DNA from: Muraenolepis orangiensis
Lineage: Eukaryota > Chordata > Actinopteri > Gadiformes > Muraenolepididae
Assembly: GCA_027704905.1 (NCBI GenBank)
Contig: CM051006.1
Location: 4,019,271 to 4,083,270 of the forward strand
Reading direction: 5' to 3'
Length of the DNA stretch: 64,000 bases
Positions 43,691 through 55,621 of this stretch are shown piece by piece. The position numbers and the translations under genes are program-made. The notes beneath the pieces are model-generated. The model had not been told where the DNA came from, searched no databases, and was given only the letters and a program-made list of their open reading frames with translations. Positions within the stretch are counted from its first letter, which is position 1, and every line of letters begins with the position of its first letter.

Positions 43691-45200
43691 AGGCCCCGTC
43701 ACACCATAACGTTCTGGTCAGCGTTTGAGGAAACGTTGGTAATCGTCCGTGGTCGCTGGTATAGCGCCAGAAGAGCGTTGTGTGAACGCTGGTGAACGCT
43801 GGTAATCGTCGATAATCGTCGGTGATCGTCGGTGATCAGCGGAGAACGCTGTTCCGAAAATAAAGTTTTGAACATGCACAAAAGTTCTCATGGAGACCAG
43901 CGTTCTTCAACGTTTATCGTTAAACGCTGGAGAACGCTGGAGAACGTTTGTGGAACAATGTACTAACGTTCGCCAATGTTGCACGCGTTCGGCTATTGTT
44001 AGTCAGTCGTTACCCTAGCGTTACTTGGTTGTTATTAATCGTTCACAATCTTTGCTTTGCAGTGAACGACTCACTGGTACACATCCGACATTGTGTGCCT
44101 CTGTCTGGATGAGAGATGGAGTGTGTGTGGGGGTCAGGACCGGTGCTTTTAGTCATACACACATCCGACATTGTGTGCTTATTTTTGATTGGAGATGGAG
44201 TACAGACGACTTTAGCAGTAGCCCCCCTCACACGCTTTTTTCCTCTTGGCGGCATGATGTGCACTGTTCAATATCCAGAAGAACTGTCACGGTTACGGTG
44301 GTTGACAGGGGGCGCACACACACACCTGCGCACCTGCGCACACACACACCTGTCGGCAATTGCCGTGGCTGATTGCAAATCCCCTCACCCTCGCTTTCCG
44401 TTACCCCGGGGTTAGGTCGTACGTCATACTTTGTACATTCTGGACGGAATCGCCACGCTGATGTCCCGGAGATCCAGATTCTTTGCCTATCCCGTGTCAC
44501 CCGCCTGTCTCACGTTACTCCGGTCTATACGAGCTCCCCGGTAATTATAATTACCTGTCCAGTACCTGTCGCTATTCCGACCTCCCGGTATCTGGACTTC
44601 TCGCTCGTCCCTGATCATCCGCCTGTCTGGTACCTGTCGCTACTCCGACCTCCCCGTACCCAGACTCCTCCCCCGTCCCGGACTACTCCCTGCCGGTCTA
44701 CTACCTGTCGGTACTCCGCGGATCGACCTCCCGGTACCCAGACCCCTGGACTCTCCCTGATCACTCTTGTGTTGTGTTTGCTTGAAATAAAGCTCTGTTA
44801 TAGCTCCACTGGGTCTTGGTCTGCATTCCACTCGTGACAAGAACAACTGAATCCACTGTGATTTCCCCGCGTTTTATACCCGTTTGAACATGCAACCCAC
44901 ATGCCAGCAACACGCTAGTCTGTCGATAGTCACACGTTAGTCACACTCTCAACACGCTCGTCTAATGTTGAGTAATCGTAGTCGCGCCCCAGTGACACGT
45001 CAGCACACGCTAATCATTTTCAGGGGTGCCTTACGTGGTCGCTGGTACGCGCTCCTCATGCATTTAGTCACACGCTAGTCATGTGTTAGTCACACGTTAG
45101 TCACACACCAGATGTGTCCACCTCCCCTAGAACTCTTGAAAATTGAACGATTAGAACGTTCATAGAACGCAGACCAGAACGTTATGGTGTGACGGGGCCT
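43691..45200. mobile_element. DNA transposon with TIRs, contains a nested solo LTR
   Basis: Termini AGGCCCCGTCACACCATAAC and its exact complement, flanked by TCA on each side (43,688-43,690 and 45,201-45,203). S1 lacks it at about 6,775. Excluding the LTR it is about 950 bp, rich in subterminal AACGCTGG and GTCACACGCTAGTC motifs, with no transposase, so it is non-autonomous. The superfamily is unresolved; a 3-bp duplication fits PIF/Harbinger-like elements, although TCA is not the usual TWA. Confidence 0.8.
44285..44839 (+). mobile_element. Solo LTR, 555 bp, TSD AGAAC
   Basis: Begins TGTCACGGTTACGG and ends CACTCGTGACA, flanked by AGAAC at 44,280-44,284 and 44,840-44,844. Contains tandem TACCTGTCGCTA/CCGACCTCCC units and the polyadenylation region GAAATAAAGCTCTG near 44,783. 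Same family as the LTRs at 6,919 and 45,991, opposite orientation. Gypsy-like by appearance. Confidence 0.9.
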
Positions 45201-45448
45201 TCAGGGAAGGAGGATCGGATATCGTTGACCTTCTTGTCAAAGAAGTTGGTGAAATCATCCGGGAGAAGGGAGGAGCTGGGGGGAGGGGGAGGGGGAGGGG
45301 GAGGGGGATGGAGGAGGGAGGAAAAAGTATCAAACCGTTTATTAGGGTTAGATGTGTCAAGGTGTAGTGTTGGAGATGGGAGAGAAATGGGTAAGGGAGG
45401 GTGGGGGGAAGACATGGGTGGTTGATGCGAGCATCGGCCAGGGGGTCA
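45201..45448 (-). mobile_element. L2 segment plus tandem-duplication junction
   Basis: Continues the L2 coding region (DFTNFFDKKVNDIRSSF on the minus strand). At about 45,351 the first ~19 bases of the LTR appear (TGTCAAGGTGTAGTGTTGG) and then jump to AGATGGGAGAGAAATGG, sequence matching 43,621. This marks the boundary of a tandem duplication. Confidence 0.75.
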
Positions 45449-45848
45449 AGGCCATGTCACACCATAACGTTCTGGTCAGCGTTTGAGGAAACGTTGGTAA
45501 TCGTCCGTGGTCGCTGGTATAGCACCAGAAGAGTGTTGTGTGAACGCTGGTGAACGCTGGTAATCGTCGGTAATCGTCGGTGATCGTCGGTGATCAGCGG
45601 AGAACGCTGGTCCGAAAATAAAGTGACACGTCAGCACACGCTAATCATTTTCAGGGGTGTCTTACGTGGTCGCTGGTACGCGCTCCTCATGCGTTTAGTC
45701 ACACGCTAGTCATGTGTTAGTCACACGCCAGATGTGTCCACCGGGAGGTGGACACATCTGGCGTGTGACTAACACATGAACTCTCGAAAATTGAATGATT
45801 AGAACGTTCATAGAACGCAGACCAGAACGTTATTGTGTGACGGGGCCT
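45449..45848. mobile_element. 400-bp deletion derivative of the TIR element
   Basis: Starts AGGCCATGTCACACCATAAC and ends GTGTGACGGGGCCT, flanked by TCA (45,446-45,448 and 45,849-45,851). It lacks the middle of the 43,691 copy and holds an extra palindrome at the CACCGGGAGGTG centre (45,729-45,780). Confidence 0.8.
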
Positions 45849-45990
45849 TCAGGGAAGGAGGATCAGATATCGTTGACCTTCTTGTCAAAGAAGTTGGTGA
45901 AATCATCCGGGAGAAGGGAGGAGCTGGGGGGAGGGGGAGGGGGATGGAGGAGGGAGGAAAAAGTATCAAACCGTTTATTAGGGTTAGATG

Positions 45991-46364
45991 TGTCAAGGTG
46001 TAGTGTTGGTAGGACCCAGAACGCAGACCAAAGACACAGTGAAGCGGTAACGTGAGGCTTTATTGCGTAAGCATCATCGTAGAACGGTCGGAAACAGGCC
46101 AGGGGTCTGGATACCGGGAGGTCGATCAGCGGAGTACCGACAGGTAGTAGACAGGCGAGTGGTCCGGGACGGGCGAGGAGTCTGGATACCGGGAGGTCGA
46201 TCAGCGGAGTACCGACAGGTAGTAGACAGGGGAGTGGTCCGGGACAGGCGAGGGGTCTGGATACCGGGAGGTCGAAGTAGCGACAGGTAAGTATAATTAC
46301 CGGAGGGCTGGTACGGCTTCATCAAGGGAGAACGACGTACGATCTAGCAAAAGGGTAAAGGGAC

Positions 46365-46445
<81 letters not shown>

Positions 46446-46585
46446 GGGTGTATATATATATATACCCAGGTGCGGTGATTATCATAATCAGCAATTGCCG
46501 ACAGGTGCGTGGGTGCGCCACTGGGTGACAGGGGGCGTGGCCCATGCCTTGGCCACGCCCCCTGTCACCCACCGTAACTGTGACA
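45991..46585 (-). mobile_element. Solo LTR nested in the L2 (S2 copy), TSD AGATG
   Basis: Starts TGTCAAGG and ends CTGTGACA; flanked by AGATG at 45,986-45,990 and 46,586-46,590. Contains tandem ACCGGGAGGTCGATCAGCGG units and a (TA)n run at 46,369-46,445. L2 coding sequence lies on both sides. Same insertion as 6,919-7,347. Confidence 0.9.
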
Positions 46586-46950
46586 AGATGCTGCTCTTTG
46601 AATTTTGGAACAGTAAAATGCAGCGACGAGGAAGAAGAGACGCTCGTAGGTCTTCACACAGAACGTTAGACAGGGCCTGGGAGACTAATGATACACACAC
46701 ATATATATATATATATATATTACTACTAATGCTAACACTAGTATGTCTTATTAATAATAATAAGAATAATAAGAATAATAAGAATAATAAGAATAATAAG
46801 AATAATAAATATATATATATATATTAGTACTAATGCTAATATGTCTTAATAATAATAATAATAAAATGCCAATTTAATAGAGCAATATTCATGAAGCCAA
46901 AACATCCACCAGTGCCTCGGAGACTTAATACACAATATATTAATATATAC

Positions 46951-49900
46951 CAGTGGTTAAGCGTCAGGGCCTTCAAGATATTCAGAGAAGACCCTGGAAC
47001 TCTCAGATTAAATAAAAATAAATCAAATTAATTGGATTTAAAAAATGTAATACAATTGAATACAATTTATTACAATTTAAATAAAATGAATAAATGAGAA
47101 TCACATCTGTGTTGTTATCTGTTATATTACAGTGTTCTGTTGATTTATTTGTCTTTCTCGGTCCATGCACTACGCATTTGAGTAGTTTTGTGTTGGAAAA
47201 ACAATGCAACCAATCAGATATTTTTCTTGGTTGCTGAGAAGAATATCCTTCAACCAAAGTATTCGCGATTGCTTTGGCCCTCAGACTGAATGAGAGCGTA
47301 CGTTTGGATTGACAATTTGATAAACCAATCATATAGTGAATTGTAGCCAATGGGCGTATTCTTTCAGATTTCCCCACAGTTCCGTAGTGTGCTAGAAAGT
47401 TCACTGGCTCGGATCTAGCTTAGTGCCACGTAGGTTTTTTTCTACGTAGGTTTTTTTACATCGAAATGGCAACAGGTGAAGATTATGTTGTTGCGGAATT
47501 GTTGTTAGTACCCTTTTAAAGACGACCATTCAGTAAAAAGATGGACATTATAAAAAAGTTTTAACAATCCCCGTCACCACTACATCTGTGGAAAGGACAT
47601 TTTAATATTATAAAAACATATGGAGGAACAGAACAGGACAATCCCGACTCACTGCATTAGCTTCCATAGCTATTGAAAGGCAACTTATTTTGGATCTGAA
47701 AAGCAGTAATCAGCTTTATGACCGGGTTATCGAAACATTCATCCAGAAGGACATGAGAATGGATTTGGTCTTTAATGCCTCGTTTCCACCAAGCTGTTTT
47801 GAGAGCTGGTTCGGAGCTTGCACGTCATCGCGAACCAGTTCTTTGGGTTTCCACCGCAATGGAGACACTTTCTGGCTCCGTTAAGTGGTTCGTTTGCGGC
47901 TCCACTTCGAAGCTGGGCTAGCCAGCCGGCTCCACTACGTCAGGGGCTGGGGGCGGGGCTTATCGGGGCTGGGGGCGGGGCTTATCGGACAAACTCAAAA
48001 CAAACTAAAAGTTTTTTTCCGCCATCTTTAAAATCAGTAAAATTCTCTGTGGACGTGAAGGTGACAGTGGTCCGTGGACGAGACAAACTGCGTTTGTTTG
48101 CGTTGTTGTCCTCGGCAGAAGCTCACAATAAACTAGAGGAGCTTCTAGAACAAACCACTATTAGAAAAACTACAGCGTGAGATGTCTTCAGCGGGGGACA
48201 GGACCGAGGAGCTAATCCATAACAAACTGGACGATACGAGGGGCTAATCGATAACAAACTGATGATCCGCTGCTGTCACTCTGGTCCTGGTAAGTTTTTA
48301 CTTTATAAATCTTTCCCGTGTTGCCAACCAGCTTTGTATTTATAATCTGTTTAGCGAGCTGCTCAGTATCACATCAATGTTATGTTCCTTCATCACAAAT
48401 GAGGAGCTATGATTGCTAGGCTTCTGTTAGCCGATATTAACCTTGATAACGTCAGGATGCTACTTTCTAAAAACAGTAAAGTGTAATGGAATCATGTTTT
48501 AATGCACTTTTCTCTTGTTTTAGTTGTTTATGGAGTCGTCTTCCCTGGACGATGTCGATGCGGAGCTACCGCCCCCACTGGGCTGCAGCTCACAGGAGCC
48601 CCTCAGCCCCTCGGAGCTTTATTAACATGGACTTATTACACTGCACTCTATACTTTTACATTTTGTGATTACTGTATATTGTGTATTTAATGTTTTTTGT
48701 TTTTTTTAAATAAAACATTTCTATTTTTCATACAATGTCCGCTTCATTATGCTTTATCAACCGAGAAACATAATACAAGATTACAGTTTTGAAGAAGAAA
48801 AGGCAAATGGTCCCTTCTGTTTAAGTACTCTATTAATGCAGCTCTAACGTCAAGTCCATTTTATTAGTATAGTCCTTTATCACAGTTAGGGGCTTCAACG
48901 TAATCGCGTCCATAGCACTAAAGACGAGCAGCTGTTTGTAGCCTCAAAGCCAGGCGCAACACTTTAACATCCATCATGTAATCCACTGTTGTGGAAGTTG
49001 GCGCGAGCTGCTGGGAAAACAGAGACGTTAACAGTGACGTCATGATGTGGCTCTCTCGGCGAAAAAGTCGGTGGAAACGCAAACCAGTTCTTAGACGGCT
49101 CGCCAATTGAACCAACTGCGAACCGGCTCTCGCGCCACCCGAGAGCTACAACTAGGCTTGTGTTGGTGGAAACGAGGCATAAGTGAACATCATTGGTGAG
49201 TGAGACTCATTTGTCTTTGCTGGTTTTGGCGCAGTGTTGCGTCTCGTTGAGCTGGTTGTTGCATTGTGTTTCCACACACTTGTTGACTGATTAGTTCATG
49301 GCTGTCTTGGGTTTGTTAAGCATTGTTGTGCATTTAAATTTAGAGTTTTGACTTGATCTTTCTTTGCATCGCTGAACGTGAAAAGACTTAACGTAACTAA
49401 GAGTTACAAAACCGCGCTCAATAATCACCAAATTTCTCTGGTATATGTCTTGTCATTAGCACTTCACCTGTCTCAAATATCTCAACTTAAATCCTCCCAT
49501 TATGAACGTTATGTGACATTGAGTGTTTTCCTCTCTATTGAGCCAGTAAGAAAAAGTCTTAACACAGCTTTATGAGAGGAAAACATTTAATGTAACATAA
49601 CTTCCGTAATAGTAGGATTTAGTTTTTGATATTTTGACAGGTGAAATAGTTAATGACAAGACATATTCCAGAGACATTTGGTGATTATTCATCGCTGTTT
49701 TGGAACTTTAAGTTATGTTAAGCCTTTTCACGTATTGTTTTAGACCGTCCCTTTCATCGATAGCCTGTGTGGTGGTGCTGTGTTGGTCTGTTACTTCACT
49801 ACATGGACACTGCTTTACCAACTATGGTCAACTTGGAAATTGGCTGCGACAATCTGATCTTCCTAAATGAGATAACGCATAAAGTGACTGCCTCCGTGAC

Positions 49901-49958
49901 GTCCGTCTGACTAGAACAACCATGTCTATCACCGTGTGATAGACACGGTTCACCACTG
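46951..49958 (+). mobile_element. Non-autonomous hAT (S2 copy) with nested element
   Basis: Starts CAGTGGTTAAG and ends TTCACCACTG, flanked by ATATATAC (46,943-46,950 and 49,959-49,966). The C-terminal transposase fragment is better preserved here: DRVIETFIQKDMRMDLVF, without the 4-base deletion of S1. It is split at 47,776 by a second transposon. Confidence 0.88.
47776..49179. mobile_element. PIF/Harbinger-like element, TSD TAA (S2 only)
   Basis: Termini TGCCTCGTTTCCACCAA and the complement TTGGTGGAAACGAGGCA, flanked by TAA at 47,773-47,775 and 49,180-49,182. S1 has the exact unoccupied site TTTAAGTGAAC near 8,472. It is 1,404 bp with subterminal inverted motifs (CGAACCAGTTCTTTGGG / complement near 49,080). 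A short basic frame at 47,990-48,180 (VKVTVVRGRDKLRLFALLSS) is of unknown significance; no transposase is seen, so it is probably non-autonomous. PIF/Harbinger is inferred from the 3-bp TAA duplication. Confidence 0.85.
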
Positions 49959-50165
49959 ATATATACCATTACTAATACTAATAACAAAACACATTGCACG
50001 ATAGTATATAAAGCAGTGTATTAGTAGTATTAGTGGTTTACTGACTGAGCTGGTACGCAGAAAGCACAGTACAGGGTATATTATTATATATTAAATAGTA
50101 GTATATTAGTAGCATATGAGCCGTAGTATTGGTTGTATTAGTTCGAGCATCAGTAGTTATTTACC

Positions 50166-50248
50166 GAGCTGGTGCTAGGTGGTCGTAGTAAACTTCCTCG
50201 ATGGCTGGAATAGATCACTGCTTCAACTCCTCTCGTCAGAATCTAGAA
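50166..50248 (-). pseudogene. Duplicated PHLDB exon D with several 1-base deletions
   Basis: Aligns to 9,449-9,531 but lacks single bases at several places (for example GGTGCTAGG for GGTGCGTAGG, and TTCAACTCC for TTTCAACTTCC). The acceptor reads TCTAG. It is non-coding as written; at one position it keeps the canonical Tyr-Tyr (VYYDH). Either a pseudo-exon or poorly polished sequence. Confidence 0.75.
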
Positions 50249-50289
50249 ACACACATATATTGTGTCAACCACTCACTGCATCACACACA

Positions 50290-50470
50290 TACTTAGTACG
50301 TCACACACATTACATACACACACACACACGTCACACACACACACTACGCACACACGACATCACACACACATATAACATCACACATTTATTACATCACACA
50401 GTTATTACATCACACAGATACTTTTTGTACACACATTACATCACACACCAACACGCACACAAACACACAC
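50290..50470. repeat. Degenerate CA-rich tract (S2)
   Basis: Counterpart of 13,577-13,800, shorter and interrupted. Confidence 0.8.
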
Positions 50471-50499
50471 CCACGCCCAGAGTCTGACCAGCTTTTGCA

Positions 50500-52955
50500 A
50501 ATTAGCGGTAATATAAATCATAATTCTTAGTCTGTTCACACAGAACAGTCTTGCTCTCATCACAAACACCCGACACAATCTTTTTGGAATTGGATTACAT
50601 CATTCTGGCAACTTAATCGGCGATCTTGAACTCCACGCTGAAACTCCGGTGAATCTCACCCCAGCACGACCGGCTGACCGGACCCATCGCCCGCAGAGGA
50701 AACGTAAACACAGGAGAGGAAGCCGCGGAGGGCTACACGCTAGGCTAAGAGCTAACCCACATCGCCCGTCGCTACCCAGCGTTTTCCTCGCCAACGTACG
50801 ATCTCTGACGAACAAAATTGATGAACTGCGGCTGCGGATTATCAACCATTAACGGATTAAGGATTGCAACGTGATGATTTTCACAGAAACATGGCTTAAC
50901 AGCGGAATCGCCGACAGTGCTATTGAACTAACGGGGCTCACTCTACACAGAGCAGACAGATCAGCTGAGGGCTCCGGTAAAACCAGGGGAGGAGGCTTGT
51001 GTATCTATACTAACAAGGCTTGGTGCACAGACACTACCATCATCGAGAGCCACTGCTCTGCTAACGTAGAATACCTAATGGTTAAATGTAGACCCTTTTA
51101 CCAACCAAGGGAAATTACAGCCACCATCATAACTGCGGCTTACATACCTCCAGATGCTAACGCTTAACTAGCTATGAAGGAACTGTACTCTGCTATTAAC
51201 AAGCAACAGAACTCCCACCCAGAGGCAGCCTTTATTATTGCAGGCGATTTCAATCATGCCAACTGAAAGACTGTGCTCCCAAATTGTATCAGCATGTCTC
51301 CTGTTCTACAAGAGGAGACAGAACATTAGACCATGTTTACACCAACAAGGCTGATGCCTACAAAGCCGTCCCCCTCCCCCACCTTGGACAGAGTGATCAT
51401 CAGCTGTCATCTTTGTTCAAGCTGCCTAAGTACACGCCACTCATCAAGCATGTGAAGCCCACCGTTAGGACAGTCAAAGTGTGGCCTGAGGGAGCAGACT
51501 CTAAGTTGCAGAACCGATTTCTGCACACCTGTTTGCCTCCCAATCTACCCTAGACTCCCACACCGACATCGACTCCTACGCCTCCTCTGTTTTGGATTAC
51601 ATCAACTCCAGCATTGACACTGTCACCACCCTCAAACAGATCACAACATTCCCCAACCAGAAGCCATGGATGAACAGAGAGGTCCGCCTACTCCTAAAGG
51701 CACGTGACGCTGCTTTTAGGTCGGGCGATGCACTGGCCTACTGTTACCAGGCTATCTGAAAAAGGGCATCAAGCAGGCCAAGCTCAAACACAAGCGAAGG
51801 GTTGAAGACCACTTCAACAATTCCGATCCCCGACGCATGTTGCAGGGCATCCAGGCCATCACGGATTACAAACCCTCCAACAACTCCCCCCCAACCACCG
51901 ACTTATCCCTCCCTGACAAACTCAATAATTGTCTTGCCCGCTACGACCGGAACAACCCCAAACTGCCCACCTGGGCTACTCTCCCTGTTGACCTCCAACC
52001 CCTCACCCTATTCCCCACAGACGTGCGTGCGGCACTGAGCAGAACAAATGCGCATAAGGCAGCTGGTCCTGATGGCATCCCCGCTCAGCATTTAACACCA
52101 TCATCCCCTCCAAACTCATCTTCAAACTTGGTGACCTCATGAAAACCAAGAACCTTGACATCAACCCCTCAGTTTGTAACTGGTTACTAGACTTCCTAAC
52201 CAACAGACCCCAGTCAGTCAGGTTAGACCATCTCACCTCCTCCACCCGCACCCTAATCACCGGCGTTCCACAAGGCTGTGTGCTGAGCCCTCTCCTCTAC
52301 TCCCTCTTCACCCACGACTGCACTCCTGTACATGGTACAAACACCATCATCAAGTTTGCTGACGACACAATGGTGGTGGGCCTCATCAAAAACAACGAGG
52401 AAGCAGCATACAGGGAGGAGGTCCAGCACCTGGTGGCTGGTGCGCTGACAACAACCTGGCCCTCAACACCAAGAAGACCAAGGAGCTCATCGTCGACTTC
52501 AGGTAGACCAGAGCTGGCGCACACGCCCCCATCCTCATCAATGGAGTGGAGGTTGAGCGTGTCTCCAGCTTCAAATTCCTGGGGGTTCACATCTCCAAGG
52601 ACCTCTCCTGGTCCCTCAATACTGCTCACTGGTAAAGAAGGCTCACCAGCGTCTCTTCTTCCTGAGGAGACTGAGGAAAGCCCACCTGTCACCTCAGATT
52701 CTGGTGAACTTTTACTGGTGTGCTATTGAAAGCATCCTCACCAACTGCATCACAGTGTGGTACGGCAACTGCACTGTTTCCGACCGGAAAGCGCTGCAGA
52801 GGGTGGTGAAAACCGCCCAACGCATCGTTGGACTACCCCTCCCTGCAATAAACACTACCCACCACAAACGGTGTCTGAGGAAGGCACAAAAAATAGTGGA
52901 TGACCCCTCTCACCCCAACCATGGACTGTTTGCCCTCCTCCCCTCCGGGAGACAC
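50500..52955 (+). mobile_element. LINE 'B' (S2), degenerate
   Basis: Same structure as 13,850-16,300, with the same stops after IINH (50,850) and DANA (51,167) and the same internal deletion after DGIPA (about 52,083). Its N-terminal part is better: RGSRGGLHARLRANPHRPSL and VFLANVRSLTNKIDELRLRI are in one frame, and GDFN is intact at about 51,243, but extra single-base losses occur later (51,265 and 51,748 regions). It loses homology at about 52,955, before the 3' UTR. Confidence 0.88.
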
Positions 52956-52959
52956 CAAG

Positions 52960-53290
52960 AGCCTTCAGTATTTCTGTATCTATCCCCGGGGCTTTGCCAC
53001 TGTCGAGATGTTTGACTACCGCAGTGACTTCCTCCCGGGAGATTGGGGTAAGGCGTCAAGTGCTCCTTTCACTGCCCGATCACTACCTCAGTTGAGGTGA
53101 GCAGTGTCCCACCCTTACTGTAAACAGCTTGGATGGATTCACGCTTCCCCCTCCTCAGGTGCCGGACAGTTTGCCAGAACCGCTTAGGTGCCGACTAAAA
53201 GTCCTTCTCCATGGCTCTCCGAACTCCTCCCACACCCGCTGCTTTGCTTCCGCTACGGCTGAGGCTGCAGTCCTCTTGGCCTGTCCATAC
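52960..53290 (-). pseudogene. Fragment of another non-LTR retrotransposon RT linker
   Basis: Minus-strand frames read AKQRVWEEFGEPWR and, after shifts, RRGKRESIQAVYSKGGTLLT and PGGSHCGSQT. I recognise this as the region just before the RT of a widespread fish LINE (VWEEFGEAM...VYS.GG.LLTS..). Clade uncertain, perhaps I/Nimb-like. Broken. Confidence 0.55.
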
Positions 53291-53620
53291 CTTGCAGGAT
53301 TGTATTTATGGATTCTAGGAAACAATTCTATGCACCGATTGTACAAACCTGCCATAAAGATCATGTGTACCGGTTGGATTTACGTTCACTACATAGAAGT
53401 GATAAATACAATCGATATGGTATATTACCTTCAATTGGTAAATCAAATATACGTCCGTGGATAGTTTTAACAACCAAGTGGCCAACATCAGTCCCAACCA
53501 TCCTTACCAAAATGAGGGATGGTTGTGATACAAATAAAATCCACTTACCTTCTCGATCCCATGTGGTCACTTACCCTCTTGAGTCACTTAGGATGCGTGT
53601 GCTGTAGCCTCCTCCCTAGC
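53290..53620. repeat. Dispersed repeat, partly repeated at 55,676-55,770
   Basis: GATTGTATTTATGGATTCT and the following sequence recur, diverged, at 55,681. No coding evidence. Confidence 0.55.
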
Positions 53621-53656
53621 TTGAGCAGAGTGTGGAGTGTGGTTGGTGGACATATG

Positions 53657-53702
53657 CTCACCCGGCCCTGGTCAGACTGATTAGAGTCTGGGGCCGGGTG
53701 AG
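53657..53702. repeat. GC-rich hairpin
   Basis: CTCACCCGGCCC pairs perfectly with GGGCCGGGTGAG, and inside it CAGACT pairs with AGTCTG. Confidence 0.85.
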
Positions 53703-53774
53703 GCTGCACCGGTTAAAAGCGGCCACCACCACCATCACCACACACACACACACACTCCACACGCTGCTTCTCAG

Positions 53775-55621
53775 ACGCAGGTGCTGAGCCTGCGGAGTGG
53801 GTGAAGGAGCACGAGGACTAAAACAGTAAGCTCCAGGAGGCTGACAAGTGGCTCCTTTAGATGTCCAGCTGCCTGGTGACCTCTGACTCCATGCAGACCA
53901 GCAGCATGGAGACAGCCACCCAGCAGCTGGCTCGCCATAAGGTCCGGAGATAAGCGACTGTGTTTATAGTAGTTTGGCTGATGTATTCCAATCTACATTT
54001 TTTCTAAACTACAATGCATCTAAAAGTGGTAGCGATTGCAGCATGTATTAGACCTAAGTAGGGCTGGACGTTGAAATCAAGATCCCGATATTTTATACTT
54101 TCGATAGCTTTCACGATTTTGCAAAATCACATGTTACATAGTCAAAAGATTTTGCATTTAACAACATTTTAATGCCGTTAAATGTAGACAAAAAAGACAT
54201 TTTTTTTAATATTATTACAAAATGCTTTGGACAGTTTTTAAACAACATTTGCTTCTATCGTGTAGACAACAGAATTGTGTATAACATATCATATCGTTCA
54301 AATGCGATAAACAATTATATTCAATTATTATCCAGCCCTAGGCTAAGTTTACTGAAACGAGGTCTCAACAAACCAAACCAGGATACCATGAAGCATGAAC
54401 CGCCAGGCTAACAACATCACTAACTGTCAAACTTTCTAAATAATCCTCCACTCACCCAGGCCATAATGGAGGACATCGCAGGCTTTGAGGAGAGGTCTGG
54501 GCAAGCCTGAAGCAGAAGGGCGGGGCTCTGGTGCTGAATTATGCTGTAGTTAAAATCAGGCCGGAATATAAATGATGCTGTAGTCGAAATCAGGGCCTTA
54601 GTCGAAATGATGGCCACTTTCTGCCATAGCTAAATGCAACCATAGTAATTTGGAGTAGAAATGCTGCAAGAAGTCATAGTCTAAATCATGCTGAAGTCAA
54701 AATCAGCATAGTCGTAATGATACTTTAGTCAATCAGGTCTCCATCATATTTCATATTAGTCCCATTATTAATTTTATAATTTATTATTAATTTATTAATT
54801 AATTAATATTAATTAATTTATTAATTTATTAATTTATTAATTTATGTAATGTATTAATTATTAATTTATTAATTATTAATTTTAATTTATTTATTTATTT
54901 ATTAATATATTATTACTGCCAATTTGCACTATACGTATTGTTGTGTATTGTATATACCTACGATTACTGTAATAATACTGTAAATTATCTTCATTTATCA
55001 ATACATTTAGACTTCAGTTAGAATTATTTTAACTATTTTTGTTTATAATAGTTTTATTTAGTTAGTTGTTGTTTGTTTTTAGCTTAGGTATTAGTATTTT
55101 TGTATGTGCATTTATTCCCCCTGTGTCAACTGTTGCACCTTAATTTCCCTCGGGATTAATAAAGTTATCTGAATCTGAATCTGAATCTGAATCCTAGGTG
55201 GAGGAGAGAGAGATCCTCCCTGGCCTCCAGATCTTCTGGACTATGTGCCATCCTGGTGGATTGTCTAACACCACGAGGTTCATACAGTCCCTGTCCGTCA
55301 AGCCATTCCTCAAGTGCTCCGCACCCAAACACTGTGGACATTGATCATGGCCATCTGTGGCTGTGTGATTATCTGTCCCAGGTCTTAGGTGGAGCAGGAG
55401 TGCTCACTGTATTTATCAGGCGGGTCCTGGATTAATCCAGTGTGAAGCACTGGATTAGTGGTCAGTAAGAATGAAGTAAAATCTCAGAATATAGCATCCG
55501 TCGTAGTGTTAATAGTCAAATACTTTCATCCATGTGGTTTTAAAGTCCACAGACCCTACCGTCCCAGACAACATGAAGAGACTACAAGCAGGACTACCAG
55601 GACCTCTGCTCAGCCACAAAA
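53775..55621 (+). pseudogene. Spectrin-repeat protein exon remnants (nesprin-like?)
   Basis: Exon 1 (53,775-53,941, acceptor TTCTCAG) reads AEPAEWVKEHED, stop, NSKLQEADKWLL, stop, then TSDSMQTSSMETATQQLARH. Exon 2 (54,460-about 54,531, acceptor CTCACCCAG) reads AIMEDIAGFEERSGQ and continues as LKQKGGALV only after a one-base shift. Exon 3 (about 55,545-55,621) reads DPTVPDNMKRLQA and DYQDLCSATK after a shift. Helical, Trp/Leu-patterned stretches of this kind are typical of spectrin repeats in giant scaffold proteins such as nesprins. In-frame stops and shifts mark it as a pseudogene or low-quality sequence. The exact gene is uncertain. Confidence 0.6.
54535..55540. other. AT-rich spacer between pseudo-exons
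   Basis: ATTAATTTATTAATT repeats at 54,765-54,910 and a GAATCTGAATCT run at 55,168-55,192 preceded by AATAAAGTT, probably the tail of a degraded retroposon. No exon recognised with confidence. Confidence 0.5.

Noticed and set aside
55196..55330. Possible further exon (VEEREILPGLQIFWTMCHPGG)
   Set aside because: It has an AG acceptor, but no matching domain or donor and no clear link to the neighbouring spectrin-like exons.
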